This document shows positions 1-8,530 of a DNA stretch of 64,000 bases, one piece after another. The DNA is from Chloroflexota bacterium (GTDB lineage: Bacteria > Chloroflexota > Dehalococcoidia > JABGRK01). How positions within the stretch are numbered: the stretch's first letter is position 1; each line of letters begins with the position of its first letter. The translations under genes were made by a program, and so were the position numbers. The stretch spans positions 319,712-383,711 of the forward strand of contig JABGRK010000011.1 in the NCBI GenBank assembly GCA_018648325.1, in the 5' to 3' direction. The notes under the pieces are model-generated. The model did no database searches, was not told the origin of the DNA, and saw only the letters and a program-made list of their open reading frames with translations.

Positions 1-561
1 TAAAACCGTCGGCACAGATGAGTCCAGCGCTTCAATCTCGTGCGTAAGGATGTTGGTAAGAGTTTGTTGCAGCTTTTCGTTTGCCTGCTCCGGGGTCAGG
101 TTCTTGGTCTCTTCCCTAGCTAGAAGTGCACTACGCCGGGCCCAGGGAAGCGCCACTACCTGCACATCTCCCGATTTAGTACTTACGCGGTAGGTGCCGG
201 GTTTACCGGCAATGTATGTGTTTTCAATAGCCAGAGTATCGAATATCTCAACGCTGTTGGCACGGCCCATGGCGTTAGGCAGATCGTGATTGCCCACAAG
301 CAGGAAAACGGCGATACCATGCGACGCCAGCTTGCCGATACGTTTTGCGAATTCGCGCTGGTGCGTTTGTGAGGGATCGCGTTTGTGATAAGCATCACCG
401 CAGCAAAGCACCATGTCCACAGACTCAGCTAAAGCGTAGTCTACCAGCTCATCGAAAACCTTAAGGAAATCACCGAGGCGTGTGGAGAGTCCGGTGGCCG
501 GATCGATGCGTCCGTACCGTTCAACGCCCAAATGCAGATCGGCAAAATGTACAATTCTCAT
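1..561 (-). CDS. sbcD: SbcD-like DNA repair exonuclease subunit (metallophosphoesterase), 3' part cut by window edge
   Basis: The first 187 codons are visible; the gene runs off the left edge, so there is no stop. The N-terminus MRIVHFADLHLG carries the DxH metal site (D8, H10). GDAYHKRDP and LVGNHDLP follow as the next calcineurin-type phosphoesterase motifs, in the spacing usual for SbcD/Mre11. Known family role: Mn-dependent nuclease subunit that works with the SbcC ATPase on hairpins and double-strand ends. It is the last visible gene of the alaS-ruvX-aroE-mscS series, 23 bp after mscS. A standalone metallophosphoesterase cannot be excluded because the C-terminal half and any sbcC neighbour lie outside the window. 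Confidence 0.85.
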   Translation of the reverse strand, partial: MRIVHFADLHLGVERYGRIDPATGLSTRLGDFLKVFDELVDYALAESVDMVLCCGDAYHKRDPSQTHQREFAKRIGKLASHGIAVFLLVGNHDLPNAMGRANSVEIFDTLAIENTYIAGKPGTYRVSTKSGDVQVVALPWARRSALLAREETKNLTPEQANEKLQQTLTNILTHEIEALDSSVPTVL

Positions 562-584
562 AAACAAATTCGTTTGGGCATCTG

Positions 585-1457
585 CTATTTATCAGAGGCA
601 ACGGCACCTGGCTCATTGCCAAAAAACACCTTGACATGAGGCCACGGTATCTCTATGTTCTCATCATCGAAGATGCGCTTAATGCGACGGCGATACTCTG
701 CCATTACAGACCACTGCTGTATGGGCTCGGTCTCCCCTACAATTTTGATCACAATGCCCGAATCACCAAACTCATTCACCCTCAGTATTGTGGGGGTTTT
801 GGCTTTCATAAATGCCGACCATCCAACATCCTGCGCCATTTCGATCCAGGCTTTTTTCATAATATCCATAACGCGATCAAGGTCTTCACTATATCCAACG
901 GGTATATTGAGATTCGCCCGTGACCACTCCTGCGTATAGTTTGATACAACACCAATATGTCCGTGCGGAATCATATGCTTGGCACCATCCAGATCACGTA
1001 GCACCGTGCGGCGCAATGTAATATCCTCAACTGTGCCCATAATACCACCTACCTTGATAACATCACCCACGCCGTACTGATTTTCCGCCAGGATAAAGAA
1101 TCCCTTTACCCAGTCCTGAAGCAGTGATTGTGCACCAAAGCCTATGGCCAGTCCCACAACTCCCAGACCAGCAATACTGGCAGTAATGCTAATACTATAA
1201 ATATCCAATACAACAAGTATAAAAACAAGAATTAAAAGCAATACTAATACATTAGAAGCAATGCGAACCAACGTATTGATGCGTTTTTCTGCTTCAACCT
1301 TGGCAACCTTGCGCTTCATCTGCCTGTTAACGAAATTGCCGATCACAATCCTGATAACGATATATCTGAGTGCAAAATAGGCCACAAAGCATATAGCAAG
1401 AACCAACAATACCTGCGTCCAACTATTATCTATTATATAAGTCCAAGCCGAATCCAT
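585..1457 (-). CDS. mscS: MscS-family small-conductance mechanosensitive channel
   Basis: About 290 residues, the usual size for a minimal MscS. There are three hydrophobic helices in the first ~130 residues. The third contains the glycine/alanine-rich pore helix (SIAGLGVVGLAIGFGAQSL) followed by LLQDWVKGFFIL and the beta-domain motif YGVGDVI. Family role: a homoheptameric inner-membrane channel that releases solutes during hypo-osmotic shock. Start: a GGAGG at 1464-1468 (minus strand) lies directly against the ATG at 1463 but 6 nt from the ATG at 1457, so I prefer MDSAW (1457). It follows aroE by about 28 bp on the same strand. With the trehalose genes nearby this fits osmotic adaptation, but the link is only by proximity. 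Confidence 0.92.
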   Translation of the reverse strand: MDSAWTYIIDNSWTQVLLVLAICFVAYFALRYIVIRIVIGNFVNRQMKRKVAKVEAEKRINTLVRIASNVLVLLLILVFILVVLDIYSISITASIAGLGVVGLAIGFGAQSLLQDWVKGFFILAENQYGVGDVIKVGGIMGTVEDITLRRTVLRDLDGAKHMIPHGHIGVVSNYTQEWSRANLNIPVGYSEDLDRVMDIMKKAWIEMAQDVGWSAFMKAKTPTILRVNEFGDSGIVIKIVGETEPIQQWSVMAEYRRRIKRIFDDENIEIPWPHVKVFFGNEPGAVASDK

Positions 1458-1485
1458 AATCATCCTCCAGGCAGTTTTATCGATA

Positions 1486-2322
1486 CTATAGTGCGGAACG
1501 TGCCGCCTTCATCATAACGTCCACAGGTGCATTTTTACCGGTCCATAACTCAAACGCCGCCGCTCCCTGATAAACCAGCATGGAAAGGCCTGCCAGCGTT
1601 TTTGCCCCGGACTGCTTAGCATTAATAAGAAGTTGAGTCATAAGCGGATTATATACTACGTCATAAACAAGCGCATTTACCGGAATATCCTTTGCCTCAA
1701 GAAGCGATTTGCCCTCAAAAGTGTCTCCCTTCATGCCAAAGGGAGTGCAATTTACAATTAGATCGACACCAGATACGGCACTAGCGACATCAAGCACTTT
1801 GCTTATTAAAACGTTGCCACCCGCATCTCGTAACCCCGATGCCAGTTTATCAGCTTGTGCTTCGATATCATAAACAATCGTAAGAGCATCGATATCAGCA
1901 TCTACCAGTGCATAACCCGCCGCACGTGCCACACCACCCGAACCCAATACAACAACGCTCTTGCCTTTCGGGTCGAAGCCGCCGTCGTCACGTAGTGTTT
2001 TGATAAAACCCAGGGCATCTGTATTATAGCCAACAAGCTTTCCGCCAGAATTAACGATGGTATTACAGGCACCTATCTGACGACAAAGCTTGTCCTGCTC
2101 ATCCAGCATAGGCAGCACGGTCTCTTTATATGGGACAGTAACATTGCTTCCCACAGTATCAGCGGAGCGCAAACCATCGACAACGCTTTTAACATCATCA
2201 GGAGGAGTGCTCCATAATTCATAGAGTGCATCGATGTTAAGATGATCAAGCGCCGCCTGTTGAAACACAGGTGATATGGAGTGTCCCAGAGGATATCCGA
2301 TCAATCCTACCCGTTTAGTCAT
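1486..2322 (-). CDS. aroE: Shikimate dehydrogenase AroE
   Basis: This 278-residue enzyme reduces 3-dehydroshikimate to shikimate with NADPH in the aromatic amino acid pathway. Visible motifs: substrate-binding SISP near the start (GYPLGHSISP), NVTVPYKE with the catalytic lysine (~65), GYNTDALGF with the catalytic aspartate (~100), the dinucleotide loop GSGGVARAAGYAL, VYNPLMTQLL, and the C-terminal GLSMLVYQGAAAFELW. All are canonical and the length is normal. The ATG is preceded by GAAGG at suitable spacing. An intrinsic terminator lies just upstream, between ruvX and aroE, so aroE expression probably depends on read-through or on a promoter of its own. Confidence 0.96.
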   Translation of the reverse strand: MTKRVGLIGYPLGHSISPVFQQAALDHLNIDALYELWSTPPDDVKSVVDGLRSADTVGSNVTVPYKETVLPMLDEQDKLCRQIGACNTIVNSGGKLVGYNTDALGFIKTLRDDGGFDPKGKSVVVLGSGGVARAAGYALVDADIDALTIVYDIEAQADKLASGLRDAGGNVLISKVLDVASAVSGVDLIVNCTPFGMKGDTFEGKSLLEAKDIPVNALVYDVVYNPLMTQLLINAKQSGAKTLAGLSMLVYQGAAAFELWTGKNAPVDVMMKAARSAL

Positions 2323-2341
2323 ATATACCTTCTTTAATAAA

Positions 2342-2365
2342 CAAAAACGCCCTTAAAACAAGGGC
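2342..2365 (-). terminator. Intrinsic terminator between ruvX and aroE
   Basis: On the minus strand GCCCTT-(5 nt)-AAGGGC forms a 6-bp GC-rich stem followed by GTTTTTG. It sits 30 nt after the ruvX stop, so it would end or attenuate the alaS-ruvX transcript before aroE. Confidence 0.7.
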
Positions 2366-2394
2366 AATGTAATTATCCTGTTCAGTTCTTTTTT

Positions 2395-2811
2395 CTACTC
2401 ACTACGTTTCCTGTCCAGATATCCCTGCAGCACAATTGCTGCCGCAATGGCGTCCCTAAGCTGTTTTTTCTTATTCTTCTTGGTACCCGCCGCAATCATT
2501 GACCTGTTGGCCTGCACCGATGACATGCGTTCATCCCAGGTATCAATTGGCATAGTAACAACCTTTGCAAGACCATCGCAGAATAACTGCACGCGCTGCG
2601 CCTGCTTGCCGATACTCCCGTCCATAGATATGGGCAAACCGACTACGATACTCTCTACCTCATTACTGTTGCACAATTCCGATATCTCGTTAAACGCTGC
2701 CTGAACATCAGATCCATCAAGAATAACCAAAGGACTGGCCAGTATGCCCTCGCTGTCGCTCATGGCCACTCCAATACGTTTTTCTCCCACATCAAGCCCC
2801 AAAGCCCGCAT
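2395..2811 (-). CDS. ruvX: RuvX/YqgF Holliday-junction-resolvase-like 16S rRNA processing nuclease
   Basis: 138 residues with the RNase H fold motifs of YqgF: LGLDVGEKRIGVAMSD at the N-terminus, VVGLPISMDGSIG, TWDERMSSVQANR and the C-terminal RDAIAAAIVLQGYLD. The acidic residues of the active site (D in LDVG, E in DERM, D in RDAIAA) are all present. In bacteria the protein is needed for maturation of the 16S rRNA 5' end. The start codon lies 1 nt after the alaS stop; the Shine-Dalgarno AAGGGG is inside the last alaS codons, which suggests translational coupling. alaS-ruvX adjacency is common in bacteria. Confidence 0.95.
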   Translation of the reverse strand: MRALGLDVGEKRIGVAMSDSEGILASPLVILDGSDVQAAFNEISELCNSNEVESIVVGLPISMDGSIGKQAQRVQLFCDGLAKVVTMPIDTWDERMSSVQANRSMIAAGTKKNKKKQLRDAIAAAIVLQGYLDRKRSE

Positions 2812-2812
2812 A

Positions 2813-5581
2813 CTACCCCTTTTTCACCAGACCAGCTACCAGTGCCAGTGCCTCATCCAGCTTGGATTTATCCTTACCGCCCGCCTGCCCCATATCGGGA
2901 CGTCCGCCGCCGCCGCCACCTGTGGCAGCAGCCACTTTCTTGACTATATTGCCGGCATGAATTCCTTTTTCGATCAAATTAGGGGTAACCATGGCAATAA
3001 AAAATGGTTTGTCGGCAAGTATAGCACCAAGGACGATCACACCACTGCCCATGCGCGCTTTTAGCATATCGCCTATCTGCCTCATACCGTCCACGTTTGA
3101 TGCTTCAACCTTGGCAGCCAGAACCGAAACGCCGTCAACCGATACTATATTGTCTATTAAATCAGCCAATCCCTTGCGGTTTTGCTCACGCTCATGTTGT
3201 ACAAGGCGTTTTTTAAGGGCTGACGTCTCATCAAGCACAGCTGTTAGCTTATCACCAGCGTCTTCGATCGATGAGCCCAGTGTTTGAGTCACCCCATCAA
3301 GAGCTGCAAAACGGCGCTCGACCAGTATCTCAGCGCCCCTGCCGGTGACAGCCTCTATACGACGCATGCCAGCGCCTACACTGCTCTCGCTGATAATAAG
3401 GCACAAGCCGATCTGTCCTGTTCGATCAAGATGAGTGCCGCCACACAATTCAATACTTATGGCCGGATCACCCACCTTGAGCATCCGCACTGAGTCGCCA
3501 TATTTTTCACCAAAAAGCGCAATGGCACCCTCAGCCTTGGCACGGGCTATGGGCATATCATCATACACATGTACATCCAGATCAAAACGAATCTGCTCAT
3601 TTACATAGCGCTGTACAGCAATTAGCTCGTCATGTGTAAGTGCCAAGTTATGCGAAAAATCAAACCTCAAGCGTGCAGGAGCAACCATCGAACCTGTCTG
3701 GTGCACATGCTTGCCCAGCACCTGCCGCAGTGCCGAGTGCAACAGGTGAGTGGCTGTATGATTACGCTCTATATCCAGCCGGCGCTGCTCATGCACCTGC
3801 GCCGTCACCGGTTCACCCATCGATACGCTGCCCTCTATAACCTTGCCCAGATGAATAACATGCGCAGACTTGCCCCACTGCACATCTTCTACTACAATCT
3901 TGCCTTCCTTCCCGGCTATAATACCAATATCGGCAACCTGTCCGCCCTTCTCAGCGTAGAACGGTGTACTGTCCAGGATAATTGCTACCTGCTCTCCCTT
4001 GGTAGCACTCTTCTGCACGTTGCCATCCGTGGAAATACTCAGGATGTGAGAATCACTACTGTAAGTGTCATATCCCACAAACTGCGTTTGGGCAATAGAC
4101 ATATAGTCAACATCTGAGGCAACAATTTCTTTAGACTTCTGTGATGCACGCGCCCTTGTGCGCTGTTTATCCATCTCTTTTTCGAACCCGCCTATGTCTA
4201 CCGAAAGACCGGCGTCAGCGGCAACCTCGGCGGTAAGCTCCCGAGGGAAGCCGAAAGTGTCATATAACTTGAACACCTCTTTGCCTTGAATCATCAGAGC
4301 TTGATGAATAGACTCTCTCTGCTCAGAATTCAGTTCAGACATACAATTATGTAGTTGACTAATGAGTGCTGAAGTAGGATTGAGCTTTTGACAAATTGCC
4401 TCTCCTAGTTCTGAAATAGGTCCGGACATTCCTTTAGTAGTTTCTCCCAAATTGACCAAAGCTTGCTCAATAATTCCGTCCAGTTGATTGAGACCGGTGC
4501 TGAGTGTCTGGGAAAACTTCTCCTCCTCGGAATCAATCATGTTCAGAATAAAAGCCCTGCGCTCAGCCAAATCGGGGTAAGCTGCTGCCATCTTGTCTAT
4601 AGCATAACCAGATACCTCTGATATAAACGGACTGTCTATGCCCAGCGATTTACCGAACATAGCGGCACGCCGCAGCACGCGACGCAGTACGTAACCACGC
4701 CCGTCGTTTCCAGGCATCACACCATCTCCAATGAGAAACGATATGGAACGAGCATGCTCAACTACAACTCGTATTGCACGATCGGTTTTTTCGTCCTGAC
4801 CATATTTGCGACCTGCCATTTCGGCAACTTTAGCTATTATAGTAGTAAAAACGTCTGTGTCGTAGCAGGTAAGCTTATCCTGCATCACAGCCGCCATACG
4901 CTCCAGACCCATGCCGGTATCAATGTTTGGTTTGGGTAGTGGGATTCTGTTGCCATTAACATCTTGATTGTACTGCATGAAAACCAGGTTCCATATCTCA
5001 AGAAACCTGTCGCAATCGCAACCGGCCTTGCAATCCGGTTCGCCGCAGCCAATATCCATACCGTAATCATAGTAAATCTCGCTGCACGGACCGCACGGTC
5101 CGCTATCGCCTGCCGGTCCCCAGTAATTATCCTTCTCGCCATGCCGAACGATTCTTTCGGCAGGAACTCCTATTTCACGCCAATGGCCAAAGGCTTCGTC
5201 ATCATCAAGGAATATAGTGATCCAAAGTTTTTCCTCGGGTATATTGAGTCGTTTGGTTACAAACTCCCAGGCAAACTCAATAGCGCCTTTTTTAAAGTAA
5301 TCGCCTATACTGAAATTGCCAAGCATCTCGAAAAACGTGAGATGGCTAACATCCCCTACAGACTCAATGTCGGTGGTACGAAAGCACTTCTGGCAAGTTG
5401 TAAGACGCTTAGCTGGCGGCACTGCTTCGCCGGTAAAATAGGGCTTGAACTGAACCATACCAGCTGCGGTTAAAAGCAGCGTGGGATCACCGTGTGGAAC
5501 CAGCGACGAACTGGGAAATATCTTGTGCCCGTTTTCCTCAAAGTATTTTAAATAGAGTTCTCTTATCTCATCACTATGCAA
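2813..5581 (-). CDS. alaS: Alanyl-tRNA synthetase, with an extra ~60-residue segment
   Basis: Charges tRNA-Ala with alanine. Visible parts: class II catalytic core (GMVQFKPYFTG, TTCQKCFR, FFEMLGNFS), the tRNA-recognition helical domain, the editing domain with HTATHLLHSALR and CGGTH, and the glycine-rich C-Ala domain (GGGGGGRPDMGQAGG). Start: an upstream TTG at 5611 is in frame, but AGGAG lies 8 nt before a TTG at 5581, which gives L/M-HSDEIRELYLKYF, the normal AlaS N-terminus. That makes 922 residues against ~870-880 usual. The surplus is mainly an insertion at about residues 371-431 (nt ~4288-4470), just before KLYDTFGFP, where homologues have a short linker. The insert is more AT-rich than the flanks. 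Confidence 0.97.
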   Translation of the reverse strand: MHSDEIRELYLKYFEENGHKIFPSSSLVPHGDPTLLLTAAGMVQFKPYFTGEAVPPAKRLTTCQKCFRTTDIESVGDVSHLTFFEMLGNFSIGDYFKKGAIEFAWEFVTKRLNIPEEKLWITIFLDDDEAFGHWREIGVPAERIVRHGEKDNYWGPAGDSGPCGPCSEIYYDYGMDIGCGEPDCKAGCDCDRFLEIWNLVFMQYNQDVNGNRIPLPKPNIDTGMGLERMAAVMQDKLTCYDTDVFTTIIAKVAEMAGRKYGQDEKTDRAIRVVVEHARSISFLIGDGVMPGNDGRGYVLRRVLRRAAMFGKSLGIDSPFISEVSGYAIDKMAAAYPDLAERRAFILNMIDSEEEKFSQTLSTGLNQLDGIIEQALVNLGETTKGMSGPISELGEAICQKLNPTSALISQLHNCMSELNSEQRESIHQALMIQGKEVFKLYDTFGFPRELTAEVAADAGLSVDIGGFEKEMDKQRTRARASQKSKEIVASDVDYMSIAQTQFVGYDTYSSDSHILSISTDGNVQKSATKGEQVAIILDSTPFYAEKGGQVADIGIIAGKEGKIVVEDVQWGKSAHVIHLGKVIEGSVSMGEPVTAQVHEQRRLDIERNHTATHLLHSALRQVLGKHVHQTGSMVAPARLRFDFSHNLALTHDELIAVQRYVNEQIRFDLDVHVYDDMPIARAKAEGAIALFGEKYGDSVRMLKVGDPAISIELCGGTHLDRTGQIGLCLIISESSVGAGMRRIEAVTGRGAEILVERRFAALDGVTQTLGSSIEDAGDKLTAVLDETSALKKRLVQHEREQNRKGLADLIDNIVSVDGVSVLAAKVEASNVDGMRQIGDMLKARMGSGVIVLGAILADKPFFIAMVTPNLIEKGIHAGNIVKKVAAATGGGGGGRPDMGQAGGKDKSKLDEALALVAGLVKKG

Positions 5582-5616
5582 ACTAATCGCTCCTAATAAA
5601 TCAATGCTCAAATTCG

Positions 5617-5645
5617 ATTTTAGACCAACCCCAGATGGCTGTCAA
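5617..5645 (-). promoter_or_regulatory. Sigma-70-type promoter of the alaS operon
   Basis: On the minus strand TTGACA (5640-5645) and TAAAAT (5617-5622) are 17 bp apart. This gives a ~30-nt leader to the TTG start at 5581 and rules against the in-frame upstream start at 5611 being the main one. Confidence 0.75.
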
Positions 5646-5675
5646 TCTGGCCGCTCCTTTATCGCTGTTTAAATC

Positions 5676-5704
5676 TTGACTTTTTCTATATATTGGTGTT
5701 TAAT
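5676..5704 (+). promoter_or_regulatory. Sigma-70-type promoter of otsA
   Basis: TTGACT (5676-5681), 17-bp spacer, TTTAAT (5699-5704). The start site would fall near 5711, only a few nucleotides before the GAGGTGA Shine-Dalgarno at 5714-5720. It is divergent from and adjacent to the alaS promoter. Confidence 0.7.
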
Positions 5705-5724
5705 GGCGGGGCCGAGGTGAGCCA

Positions 5725-7293
5725 ATGTTTAAGGTGCCAGGCACATCTAATCATACTAAACTGGTCGAACTGTGCCTCAAGTTCAGTGCGGAGAGGAAGC
5801 TGTTTTTGGCCAGCAACCGCGGGCCGGTCGAGTTTCGTATCGGACCAAACGATCATTTGCATGCCCAAAGGGGAGGCGGAGGCCTTGTAACAGCACTTAG
5901 CGCGGCCTGCCAGCACATAGAACTTACATGGTTTGCCAGCGCACTGGGCGAGGGCGACAGGCGTGCAGTTTACAAAGCCGGGGGCAACAAGCTCAATGTT
6001 CCTCTTATTGGCCCCAAAACATACCTAAACTTAATAATTTCTCCCCGTAACGTCTACCACAAATACTACAACATCTTTTCTAACCCCCTTCTATGGTTTT
6101 TGCAACACTATATGTGGAATACGCCCTATACCCCCAATATAGACGCCAAGGTGTACGACGCCTGGGAAAATGGATACGTGAAAGTAAATAAGGCCTTTGC
6201 TGATGAAATCATTGCTGAAGCAGGAAAAGATTCCAAGCCTCCAATAGTGCTCATTCATGACTACCAGTTGTACCTTGTAGCCGGATATTTGCGCAAGGCA
6301 ATACCAAATGCGATCATTGTGCACTTTACACACATACCATGGCCGGCACACAGCTACTGGCAATTGCTGCCGCCACATATGAGGCACGCGATTATGGAGA
6401 GTATGTGCAGTTGCGATATTGTCGGACTACAAACGATGAGGGATGTACCCAATTTCATGCTAACATGCGAGGCTCTATTACCAGATGCCGATATCAATTT
6501 CAGAAATCATACGATTACGCTCAACGGACACACCACGCAGGTAAACGCCTATCCCATCTCTGTAGACGTGGCTGGGCTTGAGAAACTGGCAAAATCGGCA
6601 TGGATCGATAGCTACAGAAGCAAACTTAAGCCTCTTTTTGGACAGAAAACTATTGTGCGCGTAGACCGCACCGAGCCCAGTAAAAACATTGTGAGAGGTT
6701 TTAAAGCTTACGATGTCATGCTATCACGCCACCCGGAACTAATAGGCAAGGTTAAATTCCTGGCTTTTCTAGTACCATCCCGTACCCGCATTAAACAATA
6801 CCAGCGCTATAACGAAGAAGTGCTGGAACTGGTAAAGCTGGTCAACGGCAAATACGGTACCGATAGCTGGCAACCAATCGTACTGTTTTACGAAAACAAC
6901 TATCCGCAAGCCATAGCGGCGCTTTGCCTCTACGACGTGCTGCTGGTAAACGCGGTCATTGATGGAATGAACCTGGTTGCCAAGGAAGGCCCCATCGTAA
7001 ACCGGCGCGATGGCGTTCTGGTCCTATCGGAGAGTGTGGGAGCTTATGGACAATTAAAGGAAGGTGCGCTGGCTATAACACCGGTAGATACCGAATGCAC
7101 TGCCAAGAAACTATACGAAGCTCTGATGATGCCCTCGGATGAAAGAGCAAAGAGAGCAAATATACTACAAACGCAAATCAAAAAAGAGGATCTTGATCAC
7201 TGGATGTGCAGCCAATTTGAGGACATCAACGCCCTGCTGACTGAGCAAGCCACTCCAAAAGCCGTTCAACATCAGTTACTCCCTGTATCGTAA
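5725..7293 (+). CDS. otsA: Trehalose-6-phosphate synthase (GT20)
   Basis: Transfers glucose from a nucleotide sugar to glucose-6-phosphate to give trehalose-6-phosphate. 522 residues, somewhat longer than the E. coli enzyme. Visible GT20 motifs: SNRGPVEF and GGGGLVTAL near the N-terminus, HDYQLYLVAGYLR, HIPWPAHSYWQLLP, the phosphate/NDP-sugar site VRVDRTEPSKNI with FLVPSRTR, and the C-terminal VNAVIDGMNLVAKEG. The ATG follows GAGGTGA at good spacing. The phosphatase gene otsB is convergent, not downstream in an operon, and the two coding regions overlap by 68 bp at their 3' ends. Donor preference (UDP- or GDP-glucose) cannot be read from the sequence by eye. Confidence 0.95.
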   Translation: MFKVPGTSNHTKLVELCLKFSAERKLFLASNRGPVEFRIGPNDHLHAQRGGGGLVTALSAACQHIELTWFASALGEGDRRAVYKAGGNKLNVPLIGPKTYLNLIISPRNVYHKYYNIFSNPLLWFLQHYMWNTPYTPNIDAKVYDAWENGYVKVNKAFADEIIAEAGKDSKPPIVLIHDYQLYLVAGYLRKAIPNAIIVHFTHIPWPAHSYWQLLPPHMRHAIMESMCSCDIVGLQTMRDVPNFMLTCEALLPDADINFRNHTITLNGHTTQVNAYPISVDVAGLEKLAKSAWIDSYRSKLKPLFGQKTIVRVDRTEPSKNIVRGFKAYDVMLSRHPELIGKVKFLAFLVPSRTRIKQYQRYNEEVLELVKLVNGKYGTDSWQPIVLFYENNYPQAIAALCLYDVLLVNAVIDGMNLVAKEGPIVNRRDGVLVLSESVGAYGQLKEGALAITPVDTECTAKKLYEALMMPSDERAKRANILQTQIKKEDLDHWMCSQFEDINALLTEQATPKAVQHQLLPVS

Positions 7294-8017
7294 AATCTGC
7301 ACTTTCGATCAGGCGCGGTGGCGTTTCTTCACTGGCTACAGCAATGGCAATTCCCTTTATCCCGCTTTCATGAACGACATTAAAAGCATCAATATCGGTA
7401 ACGTCATCGCCTATGTACATGACACCGGCTAGGTTATGTTTTTTAATAAGGGCTTTGAGTGCCGATCCTTTGTTGATATCTATGTCCGGTCTGAGTTCGA
7501 CAACCATTCGCCCTTCTGTTATTCGCAGATCGTTGATCTGAGGTAGGCTCTTTCCCTCCTCAAGTATTTTTTTGCGGGCAGCATCCGTATCATTTGCGTT
7601 TCGATAGTGAATGGAAGCAGTCAGTCCCTTGTTCTCAAACATCAAGCCATCCATATCTATACGGCGCTCAAGCGATTCCAGCGCCTGTGCAATAACAGTA
7701 ATGAATCGATCGATTCGCGCTGGCAGCTCAGGAATGCCCTTGTTCCAAACCTCAAGCCCGTGGTTACCCACATAAACCAGCCCCTCAATACCCACCATAG
7801 TCATAACATCAAGCAGTGGTCTGCCGGAAATTACGGCCACCAAATCAAGCTTGTCTGATAGCATACTCAAATAACGACGACACATGGGAGATACGATGGC
7901 CTGCTGTGGTGTAGGAGCTATTGGGCTTATAGTACCATCGACATCTGTAACCAGTCCGAATGGCGATGCCGATAATATATCTCCGACTTCATCAAGGTGA
8001 TCAAATAAATAACTCAT
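7226..8017 (-). CDS. otsB: Trehalose-6-phosphate phosphatase
   Basis: HAD-superfamily phosphatase, 263 residues, that removes the phosphate from trehalose-6-phosphate. Motifs: TDVDGTISPIAPTP (nucleophile and acid aspartates), VISGRPLLD, GNHGLEVW, and YIGDDVTDIDAF (Mg-binding DD), in the order seen in OtsB. It is the last gene of a minus-strand series SDR, FAD reductase, HIT protein, otsB with short gaps (10 bp to the HIT gene). I see no clear Shine-Dalgarno for the ATG at 8017, so coupling to the HIT gene is likely. Its last 68 bp are antisense to the end of otsA. Together the two genes form a complete OtsAB trehalose route for osmotic or stress protection. Confidence 0.95.
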   Translation of the reverse strand: MSYLFDHLDEVGDILSASPFGLVTDVDGTISPIAPTPQQAIVSPMCRRYLSMLSDKLDLVAVISGRPLLDVMTMVGIEGLVYVGNHGLEVWNKGIPELPARIDRFITVIAQALESLERRIDMDGLMFENKGLTASIHYRNANDTDAARKKILEEGKSLPQINDLRITEGRMVVELRPDIDINKGSALKALIKKHNLAGVMYIGDDVTDIDAFNVVHESGIKGIAIAVASEETPPRLIESADFTIQGVTDVERLLEWLAQSAGR

Positions 8018-8027
8018 AACTAATTGT

Positions 8028-8504
8028 TTAAAAATGCCCTTTTAGCTTGTTGTAAGTAGCACTCAGTGCCTCCGGAACAACTTTCATATCGGCTATTACC
8101 GGCATGAAGTTAGTATCTCCCTCCCACCGTGGCACTATATGAGTGTGCAGATGATCCGTTACACCGGCGCCGGCCACCTTGCCAATGTTCATCCCAACAT
8201 TGAACCCTTGGGCCCCAAACGCTGCCTTGAGCGACTGCAGTGACTTGCTTACAACTTCAAGATGTTCGGCCATTGTGTCCCTACTTAAGGCAGCCATATC
8301 CCCGCCGTGTTGATAGGGGACCACCATTAAATGTCCCGAGTTATAGGGGAACGCATTTAAGATCACGTAATTATGTTCTCCTCTGAAAAGGATGTAGTTT
8401 TCGGCGTCATCTGTCTGCTTTGGTAACTCGCACAAAAAACAGCCGTTATCATCAGCATCGTTGAGAATATATTCCATTCTCCAGGGAGCCCACAATTCCT
8501 TCAT
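8028..8504 (-). CDS. HIT-family nucleotide hydrolase/phosphorylase
   Basis: 158 residues. The histidine triad appears as HLHTHIVPRW near residue 118-127 (H-x-H-x-H), preceded by NIGKVAGAGVTDH. The N-terminus LWAPWRMEYI and the CFLCEL pair are typical of the branch related to bacterial diadenosine polyphosphate phosphorylases/hydrolases. Known family activity: hydrolysis or phosphorolysis of dinucleoside polyphosphates or AMP conjugates; the exact substrate cannot be deduced. It lies between the FAD reductase gene and otsB in what looks like one operon. Confidence 0.9.
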   Translation of the reverse strand: MKELWAPWRMEYILNDADDNGCFLCELPKQTDDAENYILFRGEHNYVILNAFPYNSGHLMVVPYQHGGDMAALSRDTMAEHLEVVSKSLQSLKAAFGAQGFNVGMNIGKVAGAGVTDHLHTHIVPRWEGDTNFMPVIADMKVVPEALSATYNKLKGHF

Positions 8505-8530
8505 TTGCTCAAGCCCTCTTTTCCGTATTT

